A stretch of DNA of 64,000 bases from Polytrichum commune. Its lineage: Eukaryota > Streptophyta > Polytrichopsida > Polytrichales > Polytrichaceae. Each line of letters starts with the position of its first letter. The first letter of the stretch is position 1. The position numbers and the translations under genes were made by a program. Below the pieces are notes generated by a model. It worked only from the letters and a program-made list of their open reading frames with translations, ran no database searches and was not told where the DNA came from. The stretch lies in contig OX485803.1 in the NCBI GenBank assembly GCA_950295325.1, positions 48,811,554-48,875,553 on the forward strand. Reading direction: 5' to 3'. Positions 35,116 through 46,773 of this stretch are shown piece after piece.

Positions 35116-35479
35116 TGTGTCCTGCTCTGCTTGACAGTTGTTCAACCTTTGCAATTCTCACTTGCTATGCTTCATATTGTTTGAAAGCAACCATAGGTAA
35201 GTAGGTCTTAGGGCAAAAATTTGGAGGGAGTGTGGGAGGATCTTTCCATTTTAAAGCAAGATTTGGTGCACTCCCTCTAAATTTTGAAAATGTGGTGTTT
35301 TCAATGAGGGATTTCACCTACGTCAAATTTTTACAATTCTTTTTTCTTGAGAAATATCTCACGTCTATTTAGGTGTGCTTCTAATGATGGTAATTTCAGT
35401 TTCTAATTTTAGGTCAGTCAAAAGATAGGTTTTGGTTTGCAGTGAGCTTTACCTAGATCCACTACAGATGCCCTTAAAC

Positions 35480-35800
35480 ATACACTTTTCACTTTATACC
35501 CACTTCTTGTAGGATATGAAACACAAAATTAGCATAATAAAGTTAGCACACCCAAATCATGCTTGTGGCCTTTTTCCTCATAATTTTCATAGCTTTTACA
35601 AATATGTTACTCTTTACCAAGTTAAGATTCTCTTTCTTATTAAATGATCATATAGGTTCTCCAATTATATTGACTATTGAGTTTGGAAAGGTCAACAAAA
35701 TTTTGAGCATGTAGACCAATTTCTTTCAAACGCGTGCATTTTTGGTGTATGACCTTAGATCCATAGTTGACCCCACACCACTTAGATAGAGGTGTCTATT
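35480..35800 (-). repeat. Dispersed repeat family A, minus copy
   Basis: Blocks run from CACTTCTTGTAGGATATGAA through ATGTAGACCAATTTCTTTC to ACCCCACACCACTTAGATAG. Confidence 0.5.
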
Positions 35801-36655
35801 TTCCTCAAGAAACTAAGAACAAAGAGAGATGGGGCCCACTCTACAGCACTCTACCCCAAGTGCCTCGTCAACAATAGGGATTAATGTAGCAACACAATTG
35901 TATTGTCACTTCTCATTGAGCCCCGTGCAATTCCAAGATAGCAACATACGGAAGAGAGAAATAGATAGAAGCTGGATGAATGGTATGGTTTGGACTTTCG
36001 GCTTGGCCTTTGGAGGCTTCACATTATGCCTGGCTAAAGGCCCCAATTACTAAATTTAATTAGCTATTTTCAACCCATTTCCTTGGACTCTCAACAAAGT
36101 TTGGCCACTCAATCCCACGGCCTCTCAACGTGGATGACCATAATGTGAAGCGGCCCTTAGTTTCCTCACATAGACATCATGAACTAACTGGAGAGAGACA
36201 AGTTCAACTAATTTTGATAAGCAATCTAGACATATGTATAGTGTGAATTTGCCTTGGGCAACCCTACAATGTGGCCTATAACATATACCATCACAAATGA
36301 AATACATGTCCAACCCTAGTTGCACTTGTCATGCCTCCGTGATATACCCACTTCCTACCCCTAGGTTGGAAGTCTTTTAAGTGCGCACTATATTCAACCT
36401 AGTAAAAACCACTATAAACTACAACATGGACCTAAGTCTCATGATAAATATTGTGCCATGGTTGGCATATATTGTGTGCACCCACAATATCATCGTAGAT
36501 ATTTTAGTGTGCCAAAAAGGAGCTCAATAGTGTGGCCCGCAATATTTACCATAATTAGTGTAGACTTTGTTGGATGAAGTAATGAATCCTTAAAAGGGAG
36601 TTTCGTGTTCAAGTGTAAGCTTACTCTTGCCCTTGGGCTCGAAAGACTTTGCCGT

Positions 36656-36690
36656 TAGAGAGAGAGAGAGCGCGCACACCTACACACACA
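36656..36690 (+). repeat. (GA)n/(CA)n tract in the presumed gamma-SNAP 5' UTR
   Basis: A run of GAGAGAGAG passes into CGCGCACACC and ACACACACAAG about 150 bp before the gamma-SNAP ATG. Purine or pyrimidine dinucleotide tracts in 5' leaders are common in plant genes; the ArfGAP gene at the end of the window has (CT)n in the same place. Confidence 0.6.
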
Positions 36691-36821
36691 AGAGTATGTT
36701 TGAGAGCCAAGACATTTGGGAGCCGTTGTTTTAATCTTCAGGGCGTCGACCTATTGAAGGAGAGTTTTCTTCAATCTGGTTTTATCAGATTGCATCGGAG
36801 CAAGTAACGAGGGTGTGCGAG

Positions 36822-39800
36822 ATGGGGGACAAGGGGCAGAAATCATCATCGAGTCCGCAGGATCCCAAAGTGCAAGAAGCTTATAAGCTTGTCAAGAAAG
36901 CTGACAAACTGTGAGTCGCTCTCTCCCACTTTTTGATTCTTCCTGAGCTTTGGTTTAGCAGCTCTGACTTGCAATTCTGCACTCACTCATCAGGGCAAGG
37001 ACAACTATCTGAGCTAATCACATCCGGTTTCTGAAGGTTTTTGCACTGGAGCTTCGTGAAGTGGGTTCTTAAATGTCAACCCGGACATATAAATTTCCAT
37101 CGCCCAATTTAACACCATGTTTGTTACATCCTTTAGGGCTGCTGCTTGCCTTGGCATTGAGGTATTGAGACTTGCAAATTAATCAAATTTAGGCAGTGGC
37201 AATGTGGTTCAAGTTTGAAGACTCTAGCTCCACATCAAATATGGCTTGACCTTCGTGAAGTTGTTTGTCGATGTTAACCGTGAGTTTACAATTTCCATAA
37301 CCATCAATACAAGCCTGTAGGATTGAAGTGCAACATGAGGGATAAAATTTTCTGTTGGTCGATCAACACCGTGTCCATTGACAAGAAGACATAAAGATAT
37401 CTGTTGCATCTTTTAGGGCTGCTGCCTGCCTTGGAATTGGTGGAATTGTGCTAATTAGAATTGCACGCTTTAATCAAATTTAGGCAGTGACAATCTGCTT
37501 CAGGATCATAGCTCCACATCAAGTATGGCTTGAGCTTCGTGAAGTGGTTATTTGATGTTAACCGGGAGTTCAAAATTTCCACAACCATCAATACGAGCCT
37601 GTACGAATGAAGTGCAACATGAGGGGTAAAATTTTATGCTGGTCGATCAACACCATGTCTGTTGACAAGAACACATAAGGATGTCTGTCACATCTTTTAG
37701 GGCTACTTTTTGCCTTGGAATTGGTGGAGTTGTGGTATTCAGAATTGCTCATCTTAATCAACTTTAAGGCATTGGCAATCTGCTTTAAGTTTGAAGAATT
37801 CATCTCCACATCAAGTATGGACGTCCTGTACCTGTCTGTAGGTATATGGGTTTCATTCAACCTAAACCTTGCAACTCGCGATGGAGCATAGGCCACAGTA
37901 GACACTGCTTAGCTGAAAATAGAGGGGGTTAACTTTCAAAGGTAATGAGCACAATTCTGCAGGACACAAGGATGGAACTAACCAATCAATTGTTTGAATT
38001 TGTCTGTGTTATGATGACAGAACAAAGCTTGGAATCTTCAATTGGTCAGCAGACTGGGCAGAAGCTACACCTCTATATGAGCAAGCAGGTTTGTCTGTTT
38101 CCTTGTTTGTTGCAGGTTTTTGTTTTTTGACAGAAGGATTTGCTGAGTTTTGTTTGATTTTTTTACCATATTACGTGTACTCCTGTAACACCATCTTTGT
38201 CCCTGAGTTTGCATTGAACAGCAAGCGCATTTAAGCTCGCAAAGATGCCGGAAGCGGCAAAGATGTGCTATGAGAAAGCTGGCACAGGTCAAGAAAGACT
38301 TTCATCGTATCCTCCTCTCAGTGTTCCAGTATCGATATGTTCCCAGTTGTAAACAAAGGTCCATTGATGATATATGTATGGCTGGTACAGCACATTGTTT
38401 TAGCAGTATGCTGACTTGTAGGCCATTCAACGTAGCACACTGCCATCCTCAGCAGGCATTTATGCTCAATATTTAGATGCCATTAGAGTTAACTCAACTC
38501 AACATGACTTTTGGTTGGGAGCTGGTTGTTTTACACACAAGACCTTCCATGCTCTGTAACTTTTTGGTGCATGCTTCGATGTAGTGTGGAGGTTTGAATA
38601 AAGAACGTATTATATCGGTTCATTGAGTGTTGAACCATCTTGGCATGTCGAGAGGTGCTAAAATATGTTTGGCCCTCAATAAACCTATGAAATAGGTTGC
38701 TCTTCATTTAAATTTAAACACTACCTCGGCATGCACTTTCTTCTGAAGCAATGAAAGCAATGAGAGGAACCAGAGCAATCACTTCCTTCTGAAGCAACAC
38801 TCTTAGGATGTCAAAGCAATTGGGTCCTTTAAGCCAAAAAAATTCATATTTAGATGTGGGCACTGGTGAATTGAGTGTGAACAGCATTCTAAGTCAATCC
38901 TGCTGCACTCTGAGTAAGATTGGTCAATTGTGTACCCTGCGTAACTCAAAAATTGAAGGTCCTTAATTAGAATGAATTTTTCCAGACCTTGGACTGCAGG
39001 GAAACACATGGAGGCAGCTGGAGCCCTGGCAAAGGAACTTGGTAATGTGGATGAGACAACAGATTTCTATCGAAGAGCTAGTGAGCTTTTCATGCAATGT
39101 GGGAAAGCTCAGCCAAGTGCTGATGTCCTCAGCAGAGGCGCCAGGTATGTCAAACTTCAATATTTTAGAGTTTCACGCATAAGTGAGGTTTAGACTTTTG
39201 GTCTTTGAGTTATTAGGCTGTAGGATTTGCACCTTTTCGTGACGATTCGAAAGGTATGGTGTACAGAGCAGTGGAGGATGAGAAACCGGAGATGGCATTG
39301 AAAATGTACTTAGATGCTTGTTCGATCCTTGAGGAGGATGGTCGTGAGCAAATGGCGTTTGACACTTATCGGGCTACAGTTAACCTCTACATCAAGCTTG
39401 AAAGGTCTGCTTTTTCTCTGGCATCAACCATTCCCAGACTTGCCAATTTTACTTTGAAAACTATTGATATGTACTTACATAACTCAGTCATTATGCATTA
39501 TGCAACATACATGGAGTGTGGATTTGGTTTAAAATCCACAGCCAAACAAGTATGTCTTTTGGAGAAGAAATATTCATTGATGGGGTGAATGCATGTGTTT
39601 ACAGTTGAATGTAACTGGAAAAGTCTTCACGTATTTGAGGGTTAAAATATGGGTATTATCATCATCAACTAATCACATATGCACTTGGTGCAATGAGTTG
39701 CTTGCCTTGTTTCCATTGTGAATGCATCGTGGCTAGGCCATTTTTTTGTTTGGTGTGACCTAATCTGAATTCACTGAGGTCTTCTTATAGGTGCTTCTAA

Positions 39801-41246
39801 GTTCTTGATGCAAGGTCAACAATTATCTTTTTGTTAAATTATCTTTCTAGGAGAACATTTGCAATTGTAATAGATGGTATCTCTTATTGGCTGAAAGCAC
39901 GTTGATGTTTCTTCTTGTGAAGGTTTCAAGATGCAGCAACAATGTTGATGAGATGGGGTCAGTCAGCTGACAAATGCAAGGCCGCCCAAAGTCAATGTAA
40001 AGTGAGTAACTAATGTCTGCAATGTGAGAAAGTTGTGATCTGAGAAGTTTATGTGCTGTATAATAATGACCAATTTGGTTGCAGTAGAAGTAGATCATAT
40101 TGGATCTGGCAAATAATTGCACTAGAATGAAAGCCACGTTACTAGTTTTGAATTACTCATTTGTTGCTGTTGGCAATATAATTAAGATATCCTTGGAATA
40201 GATTCTTGTAAACTTTATTGATACTCCTCAACATCAATCCATTGTCATCAACATCTATACTGTCTCCTGTTTGAATTAGAACCTTCAGTAGTTCAAGCCC
40301 ATAGTATTGCTGATGTATGATAATTTGAGGTTGAATTTGCTCTTTCAGGCTTACTTAAGTGCGATCATAGTCTACTTAATGGCGGGGGACTTGAAGCAAG
40401 CACAGCAGTGTCACAACGACTGTTCTCAGTAAGTTTCAGACTCTCTCTGCTTGCATTGTGAATTTGCTTGTATCTTGTGTTCATACGTTCCATGTGGAAT
40501 TTAGTTTGTGTACCATTTAGTTGAGTACCAATTCGCAATCAAGGGACTTATGACACCTCGTGTTTTAGGGTTTAGGGTTTAGGCTCATATGGTCTTGAGT
40601 CGTATTGCCTAAATATTGTGGGCCTGGACCTATAGGGATGTATAGTTTATTTTCTTGCCTGTGTGTGACAGGATGGATGTGTTTTTTAAAAGTGACCAAG
40701 GTGGATGTGCCGAGAAGCTATTGGCAGCTTACCATGAGGGAAATGTAGATGAAATAAAACATGTGGTCAATTCAAGTTATATTATTCCTCATCTAGATCA
40801 TATGGTGAGTTACCACTAAATTGTATATATTTCTTGTCCCTAGCTTCAAAGTTGAGAAAGTTCATTGTGAAGATCCTCCTAAAATTTATATGGAATGAAA
40901 TAGGTGTCATGTATATTCTGTCACATAAGGAGTGAAACATTGGCTTTCATGTTTGGGGTGATGACTTCATAGTACAGCCTAAAGGTCACGTACAAGAAGG
41001 TCTGGAATTGAGTTGCTTTATCATCAGTTTTCAAGATATGTTTTTGAGACTACTTGGCCAACAATTGCACTGGTTTTGCTCAATGTTCCTGCTGGAAGTC
41101 ATCTCTTTTGGTTGATAATCACCAATGCAAGAAAATGTTTGCAGATAGTACGACTTGCCAAGCAATTACCTAAGGGTGAACTAAAACCCAGTGAGAAAGT
41201 TGCTGAGCCAAGCGGCGATGACTTGAATGAGGACGATCTCACATGA
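36822..41246 (+). CDS. GSNAP: Gamma-SNAP (gamma-soluble NSF attachment protein), 9 exons
   Basis: Adaptor that links the ATPase NSF to used SNARE complexes during vesicle trafficking; the gamma class is linked to endosomal and Golgi traffic. Exons 36822-36910, 38021-38088, 38222-38306, 38986-39144, 39267-39404, 39923-40001, 40349-40428, 40672-40804 and 41145-41246 join in phase to 310 aa, close to the usual 290-312. After a short Ser-rich N-terminus come the TPR-like helical repeats: KADKLTKLGIFNWSADW, SPWTAGKHMEAAGALAKEL, DFYRRASELFMQCG, DACSILEEDGREQMAFDTYR, FQDAATMLMRWG, AYLSAIIVYLMAGDLKQA and DHMIVRLAKQLPKGELK. The acidic C-terminus ends NEDDLT, like the NSF-stimulating end of the family. 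The ATG at 36822 is the first in frame with the conserved region. No damage seen. Confidence 0.95.
36985..37810 (+). repeat. Three-unit tandem array in gamma-SNAP intron 1
   Basis: The marker TTAGGGCTGCTGC (or TTAGGGCTACTTT) occurs near 37133, 37413 and 37697, spacings 280 and 284. Further shared words are GCTTCGTGAAGTGG, CAATACAAGCCTGTA-like, CATGAGGGATAAAATTTT and TCCACATCAAGTATGG. Unit 1 is partly eroded on its left side. Confidence 0.75.
38485..38745 (+). repeat. Intron-resident repeat family I, copy in gamma-SNAP intron 3
   Basis: It shows AACTCAACATGACTTTTGG, TTGGTGCATGCTTCGATGTA, GAGGTTTGAATAAAGAAC and TTTGGCCCTCAATAAACC. It is shorter than the other two copies and lacks their distal third. 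Confidence 0.65.
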
Positions 41247-41567
41247 GAATTTTCTACAACTGTCACCAAAAAGGTGTGGTTCATGGTCAATTGCTGTATC
41301 AATCAAAATTGAAATGTAACATATAGAAGCTCATGACTCCTAATTAGAAGCTGGTAATTTCTAATATTTTGAATACTATTCACCTGATTGGTGATATGTC
41401 AATAAATTTTCATATAAGTGTCTGCATTGTTGAACCACAAGCTTGAAGAGGAGCTTTCAAGTTCTTGATAACCATGGTTGTATTTTCTCTTTGATGTAAA
41501 GCTCAGGTGCTTTCTAAGTCTCTTACTTCAGCATTATGAACACAGAACTGAAAGAAGTTGTCTTAAC

Positions 41568-41838
41568 ATGCGCAGGCCTATTCTGAAGCACCACAACTTT
41601 TATAGGCAGGTTAAGCAACTGCAGCATTGCTTTGTGTCCTTAGCATTTTACAAGTGAACTCTCAAGAAGGTGCGACAGTGCAAGAGGATTGTTTGGAAGT
41701 TAAAATGGCTCTTTCAAGGCCTTCTTTGGGCATACGGACTTAGTGGATGGCATCGCCCCAACCTTGATAGGACCCTGTCATTAAGGTACTGTACAAATGT
41801 TCATAGTTTTGGGTTCTCTATCACAGCACTTTGATGCA
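41568..41838 (+). pseudogene. Orphan coding-like fragment downstream of gamma-SNAP
   Basis: I do not recognise this. One frame runs from ATG 41568 through MRRPILKHHNFYRQVKQLQH, meets TGA at 41655-41657, then continues open as KKVRQCKRIVWKLKWLFQG, LLWAYGLSGWHRPNLDRTLS, with a possible donor (TTAAG/GTACTG) after 41785. The Trp-rich, basic composition and the frame kept across the stop look like real protein sequence rather than random AT-rich DNA. A short intron (donor CAG/GTTAAG, acceptor CTCAAG) would skip the TGA. It may be an exon of a small unidentified gene, or a gene relic in the extended 3' UTR of gamma-SNAP. Confidence 0.3.
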
Positions 41839-42305
41839 GTACTTTTGCTATCATGTTTGTACTATCTGTGTTGCATTGTATCTGGCTCGCGGAGGAAATG
41901 TGTCTTGACTCATAACTTCAAAAAACATTTGGGTGAAGGCATTTAGGTTGTGAATCCGGCTGGAATGCTTTTGCTGGATTTGAAATGGTCAGAACCTGAT
42001 TAATTCTTGCCACTTCACACCGGGCTTGAGAAGTGTGAAATTACTCTACACTGAAACCCAAAGAGCTCAATTCAATTCTAGAAACGATCATTTGCAGCGT
42101 GTGCAAGTGACACTCCACTATAGATGTTTCTTCATTATTTGGTTGGATTTGTGACCCAAAGTAGAATTCTAATTTCAAGCCCTTCTACCCAAGATTTTCA
42201 CAAGATCAGTTACGGTTTTTGTCTGTCCATTCACAGCCATGAGCAAGTAACTTCTACCATTCTGTTCGCATTCGTAGTTGTGGGTAAGCTATCTATTGAA
42301 ACCAG

Positions 42306-42424
42306 CTGACAATGCAAATTCAGAGAGCATGAACTCACTTCCTAAGTCCAAGAATCGAAGGAGAGAACATGAAAAATCAGCATGGAAGCGTTTCTTGGAG
42401 GTATATGCAGCTGATCTTTCAAAG
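42306..42424 (+). other. Candidate exon of an unidentified gene
   Basis: After an acceptor-like CCAG the frame reads DNANSESMNSLPKSKNRRRE and then HEKSAWKRFLEVYAADLSK, with donors after 42400 (GAG/GTATAT) or 42424 (AAG/GTCATT). It begins in a phase needing one base from the previous exon. The donor at 41785 leaves two, so the two fragments do not join directly. No family recognised. Confidence 0.2.
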
Positions 42425-43024
42425 GTCATTGTAGCCAAATGGCTAACAGTTAGAATGTGCTTGTGGTGTCTTTAGAAAGAGCACAAGGAGCTCTACATGA
42501 TAAATTGTTTATTTATGGAGAACAAACAAGATGTGAGGGAGATATCATCATTTTTTTTTAAAGGGCCTCCAATGTTGTATGGTGTGAGTTGGTCAATCCA
42601 TTGGGAGAGAGAATTATTGTATACAAGCATACCTCTCATTCATCTAACCTTAAAGCCTTGAAAATAGTATGCAACCTGGAGGTCACTTTTAATGATTTGA
42701 CACCATAATTAGCTTCATAAACTTCAAATCAGTCTACTTGAGGTCATTCGAAATGAATCAGCAACAAATTGTCAAGTTTTTATGATGGATGGATGAGAGG
42801 TACACTTCTATACAATAATTCCCTCCCACCCATGGTACTATCCCCAATGTTATTAAGTGAGGATTCCTTGTTATTAGTGTGGTCCACAAAATTCCATTAT
42901 CAGAGTAGCATAGTATAGTTATGGCTCTGTATTTGGGTATTGCGATTCCTGGGTACAGTCGCATGGGTCTTGGCATGAAGCATAATATCAAGTGGACTAT
43001 TTCAAATGGACTGTAACATGAATG

Positions 43025-43270
43025 GGAACACTTAAGGTAGACAACCCTAATTCAGCTATTTTTCTCAATAGAACACCTATATTTGAGTGGTATGCGGTTA
43101 GATGTGGCCACATGAACAAATAACAAAAAGGCATGTGTTTAAAAGAGATTGGAGTGCATGCTTAAAATATGATAATCCTTCTAGGCTCAATTGTCAACAT
43201 AACTAGAATTGGACCACCTATTCTTAATCAAGACCCCATTGGGAATCTATAGGGTATTAGAATTTTGATT
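43025..43270 (+). repeat. Dispersed repeat family A, plus copy
   Basis: It runs from TTAAGGTAGACAACCCTAATTC through GAGATTGGAGTGCATGCTTA to ATTGTCAACATAACTAGAAT. A second partial copy follows at about 43570-43750. Confidence 0.5.
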
Positions 43271-43520
43271 AGGTTAGGATTAAAAGTTTGATTAGGTTGG
43301 AATCAATAATGCCATGACACATGTTCCTACTTTGAGTGCTAAACCAAGAAGGAATTCATCTCAAAATGAGTAGTTATAGCAAACTCTAGACATTGGTAAC
43401 ATGTTTAGGCCAACTTTTGGCTTCAAAAATTCATAATCAATTTTAGTTTAAGGAATAAAATTACTGAAAAATTTGCAGTCCCCATGATTTCTATCTTCCT
43501 ACACAAGAAAAGAATTGCAT
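43205..43520 (-). repeat. Left member of a wide inverted repeat pair
   Basis: On the minus strand this matches parts of 45630-46145: CTATAGATTCCCAA, a word like 'gaccatgacacatg...gctaaaccaagaaggaattc', and TTAAGGAATAAAATTACTGA against its complement. The pair flanks about 2 kb including MITE 44498-45088. Confidence 0.45.
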
Positions 43521-44497
43521 AGCCTTATACTTATCCAAATGTGGCACAAGATCTCTTAAGTGATCGGTTATGGGCACCCCCATTATAGGAGGATCTATAT
43601 GACTATTTATTGAGCATAAGAATCATCTCCACTTTGATAGTGAATATGAAATTCATATGAGGAAAGTGGCTAGAGGCCCGATATAGATTGGCAACCCATC
43701 TAGTACTAATCACATGTTTCATATCCTAAGAGAAGTGGGCTAGTCGGATGCACTTTACACCTTGACCCACAGTAAACCTAGACCCATCTACTTGATAGCT
43801 TTGAGGTCCTTCTGTAAGTAAGCCATAAGTGCATGCTCTTTACACCTGACCAATTGCACTAATGCCCCCTCCCCACCTGACTTTAGCGAAGCCTAAAAGT
43901 TGGTTCTAAAAACACGCCCTCCACACCATCGACATTATCTAGTGCCGAGCCTAGTTGGCAAATGATGTGGCATGGTTTAAAAGTGGAGGTTTTAAGCCCC
44001 AAGCACCGACCCTCCCATCGGTACCTAGAGGTGAGGCAAGAATATAGGACTTTTAAAAGTGTCGCCTCCTGTCCTTGTGATTGGTTGTCTTTTAGTCTTA
44101 GCTATGAGGGCACAAGGAGCTCCATTAACAAAAACCGATGTAAGATAGATGAGTAGTAAGGGATTTGGGGATGGAACAAAAACTATCCAACATTTATTGC
44201 TTGGTAAATAAAACCATGAACATGTGTGAAAGCTACTTAACTAAAACCTACTCAAAAATCTCCGGAGCAAGTTCTTATAGGTGCATTGGGATAACCGGAT
44301 GCCTCCCCTATAACCGAGGGAGCTTTACCCGGGTTTTAGGAAAAACTTTGGTTATTTGGTGAAGTCAGGTGGGGAGGGGGCATAACCCATATATATATAC
44401 CATATAGCACATAAGGTGACCCCTTGATATAGCAATGTGTCACCTTGATTATGACACACCTTAGTAGTTGCTTTACAAGGTGACACAATCGGACTTA

Positions 44498-45088
44498 GGG
44501 CCACTTCACACATGAGCCAAGAGCCGTGACCTTGTAATGGTGAGGACCCTTGACACTCATCCAAAGGCCGTACCATGGGTGTTGGGAAAGCCGTTTTATG
44601 TAGTCTTGGGCCCTCAAGCATAGTGTGAAGTGAGAATGAACCATGTTGCGGGTTCATTACATATTTTGTTGGCGGAAAAAGAAGGGAGGATTTGGTTTAA
44701 TATACTATGTCTCAAACTTTATCAATTTAAGCGAATTACTTGGTGGTGTTTGTTTGTCTTGGAATCTATCCTGGAATTTGTTATGGAATCTACCATGCAA
44801 TCTGTCTTGAAATTTGTCCTGCTGGAAAAAAACATGGTCTCCCATAATTTGCGTCAAGCCCACCTCTTGAAGGTGGGTTTGACACAAATTCCGGTAGACC
44901 ATGCATCCTTATCCACAACCTGCCATGTAGGACTCCATGTAGACTTTTCATCCACGAACTTTTCTTTGGAGCTTTAGGCCTTCACCTCCTAGTGTGAAGT
45001 GAACTTGGACAGTCTCCGCCTTTTTGACCAATGAGAGCTCTTACATTGCCATGGTTGGGGGCCTTCAGCCTTGTGTGAGAAGTGGCCC
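44498..45088. mobile_element. Harbinger-like MITE, family H copy 2 (inverted to copy 1)
   Basis: TTA (44495-44497 and 45089-45091) flanks GGGCCACTTCACAC and its inverted partner (one extra base in the right end). The 591-bp length is nearly that of copy 1, and the sequence aligns with it throughout on the opposite strand. The central palindrome is at about 44834-44905. Confidence 0.85.
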
Positions 45089-45477
45089 TTATTTGTGCAA
45101 AAGAGCACACGACATGTGGGCTTCAACTCGGGTTGTCATGTCATGTGCTCTACACAAACTCCAAATAATTACAAAGTGTTGTCTCTCACATGACCAAATT
45201 CTCTCTATAAGGTAAGCAGGTCTTTTGCGGTCACTTTTTTTAATCAGACAGTTATTTCCTATTAAGACAACTTAGTTGGGTTCTCTCGATGCAAAAGCCC
45301 GGTGATTGCCAACTATTATCCAATTATTGACATCCAAAATTTAATTACATTTTCTCTTTCATAATTTCATAAAGTCACCATGATGTTTGTTGACCTTTTG
45401 TGAAGAAAAAGTGAGATTGTCATTCATTTTTCAAGCAACAATCAAATTTAGAAAACGGTGGTCTGGTCACTAGTCAT

Positions 45478-46595
45478 TACAATACATCATTTATGGTAAA
45501 TAGTGTCACGTATATTATTTACGGAGGGCCTAAACTAAATGTCTAGAGGTCTCAAAGTGTCACATCCACTAAAGTAGAGGCGCCCATAACCGATCACTCA
45601 AAATATTATGCACCGAATCTACAAAAGTATAATAAGGCAATGCAATTTTGTCCCCTGTAGGAACATAGAAATCAAGAGGACTACAAATTTTTGGGTAATT
45701 TTATTCCTGAAACTGAAATTACTATGAATTTTGAAGCCAATAGTTGGTTGGAATATATTACCAATCTCTAGAGATTGCCATAACTGCTCATTTTGAGACG
45801 AATTCCTCCTTAGTTAGCACTAAAAGCTAGGGGCATGTGTCATGGTGTTATTGATTCCTTGGTGATACCATAAGCGAAGTTGGAGACTTAGGGTTAGTTT
45901 TCATGGTAGGCCGCTTTGCCCTCCAAATTCTAGTGGAAGTGTAGATGCCACTTTGGAGCATCTACATTTCCAATAGAATTTGGTGGGCAAGAAACCTACT
46001 TGGAAACCAACCCTTAGAAACTGTGAAACCTTAGTTTAATCACCCATGAACATAAATTACCCAAATCAATCCTAGCTTTATTGAAATTATGGCACCCTAT
46101 AGATTCCCAACAAGGTTCTGATTGGAAACAGGTGGATCCACTCTAAATGCTAATATGGTAGTATTTGTCAACATAAGTAACTTCTTTACATGGGAAAATT
46201 TATAATGTGACATTTAGCATACGTTTAGGATACTTGAGATGATAATTTTGTGTTTTAGTATCCAAGGGGACGATACTCTTGAGCATGCTAATGACAAGTG
46301 TCATGTTTTTACATTTTTTGTATGCAAGAGGAAGATATTCTTGAGCATACTAATGCCAAGTGTCATTTGTCTGCACTTTGGTCAACTTGTTGACTGTTGT
46401 GTAACATAGGCATACACCTCATAATACTAATGAACATACTCATGCCAAGATATTAGTAAGCGGACTTGAAAGCCAAGTGTCATGAGGTGACACTAATGGT
46501 GGAGTTGTTGGTCATTAATGTCACCTAGCATACGCCAAAATAGGGTAAGTGACACTATTATGCATATGACACTATATACCATAAATGGTGTGGTG
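45478..46595. mobile_element. Family E element, copy 2, with a nested MITE
   Basis: The left end CATCATTTATGGTAAATAGT mirrors the right end ACTATATACCATAAATGGTG. It shares the family blocks with 5942-6865, but is longer because a 123-bp MITE (45891-46013) sits inside and an additional segment (about 45630-46145) is shared with 43205-43520. Confidence 0.5.
45891..46013. mobile_element. 123-bp MITE nested in a larger repeat
   Basis: TTA (45888-45890 and 46014-46016) flanks GGGTTAGTTTTCATGG at the left and, read inward, GGGTTGGTTTCCAAGT at the right. Inner arms GTGTAGATGC and GCATCTACAT close the hairpin, so the whole element is a single imperfect stem. TSD and GGG ends fit Tourist-type elements. 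Confidence 0.7.
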
Positions 46596-46773
46596 TAAAT
46601 GGCCCTTATTATAGTTTAGTGTTCCTTGCAAGTGATTGTACGTGATGAAATGGTACATTTGGAGTTCCACTAGAATGTATATTTCCTTCTTCCAAAATCT
46701 ACCATTTCAAAATCCTCTTTCACATTCTTGCAAATCAAAACCCAAAACCCTAGAGCTGCTGCGATTCGCAGCG

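Larger units (their letters stand above)
34078..36655. other. Intergenic region between FUT13 and gamma-SNAP
   Basis: The first few hundred bases should be FUT13 3' UTR. Family C copy 2 lies at about 34905-35115 and a minus family A copy at 35480-35800. A small imperfect inverted repeat (CTTCACATTATG near 36020, CATAATGTGAAG near 36140) is also present. No further gene is recognised. Confidence 0.5.
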
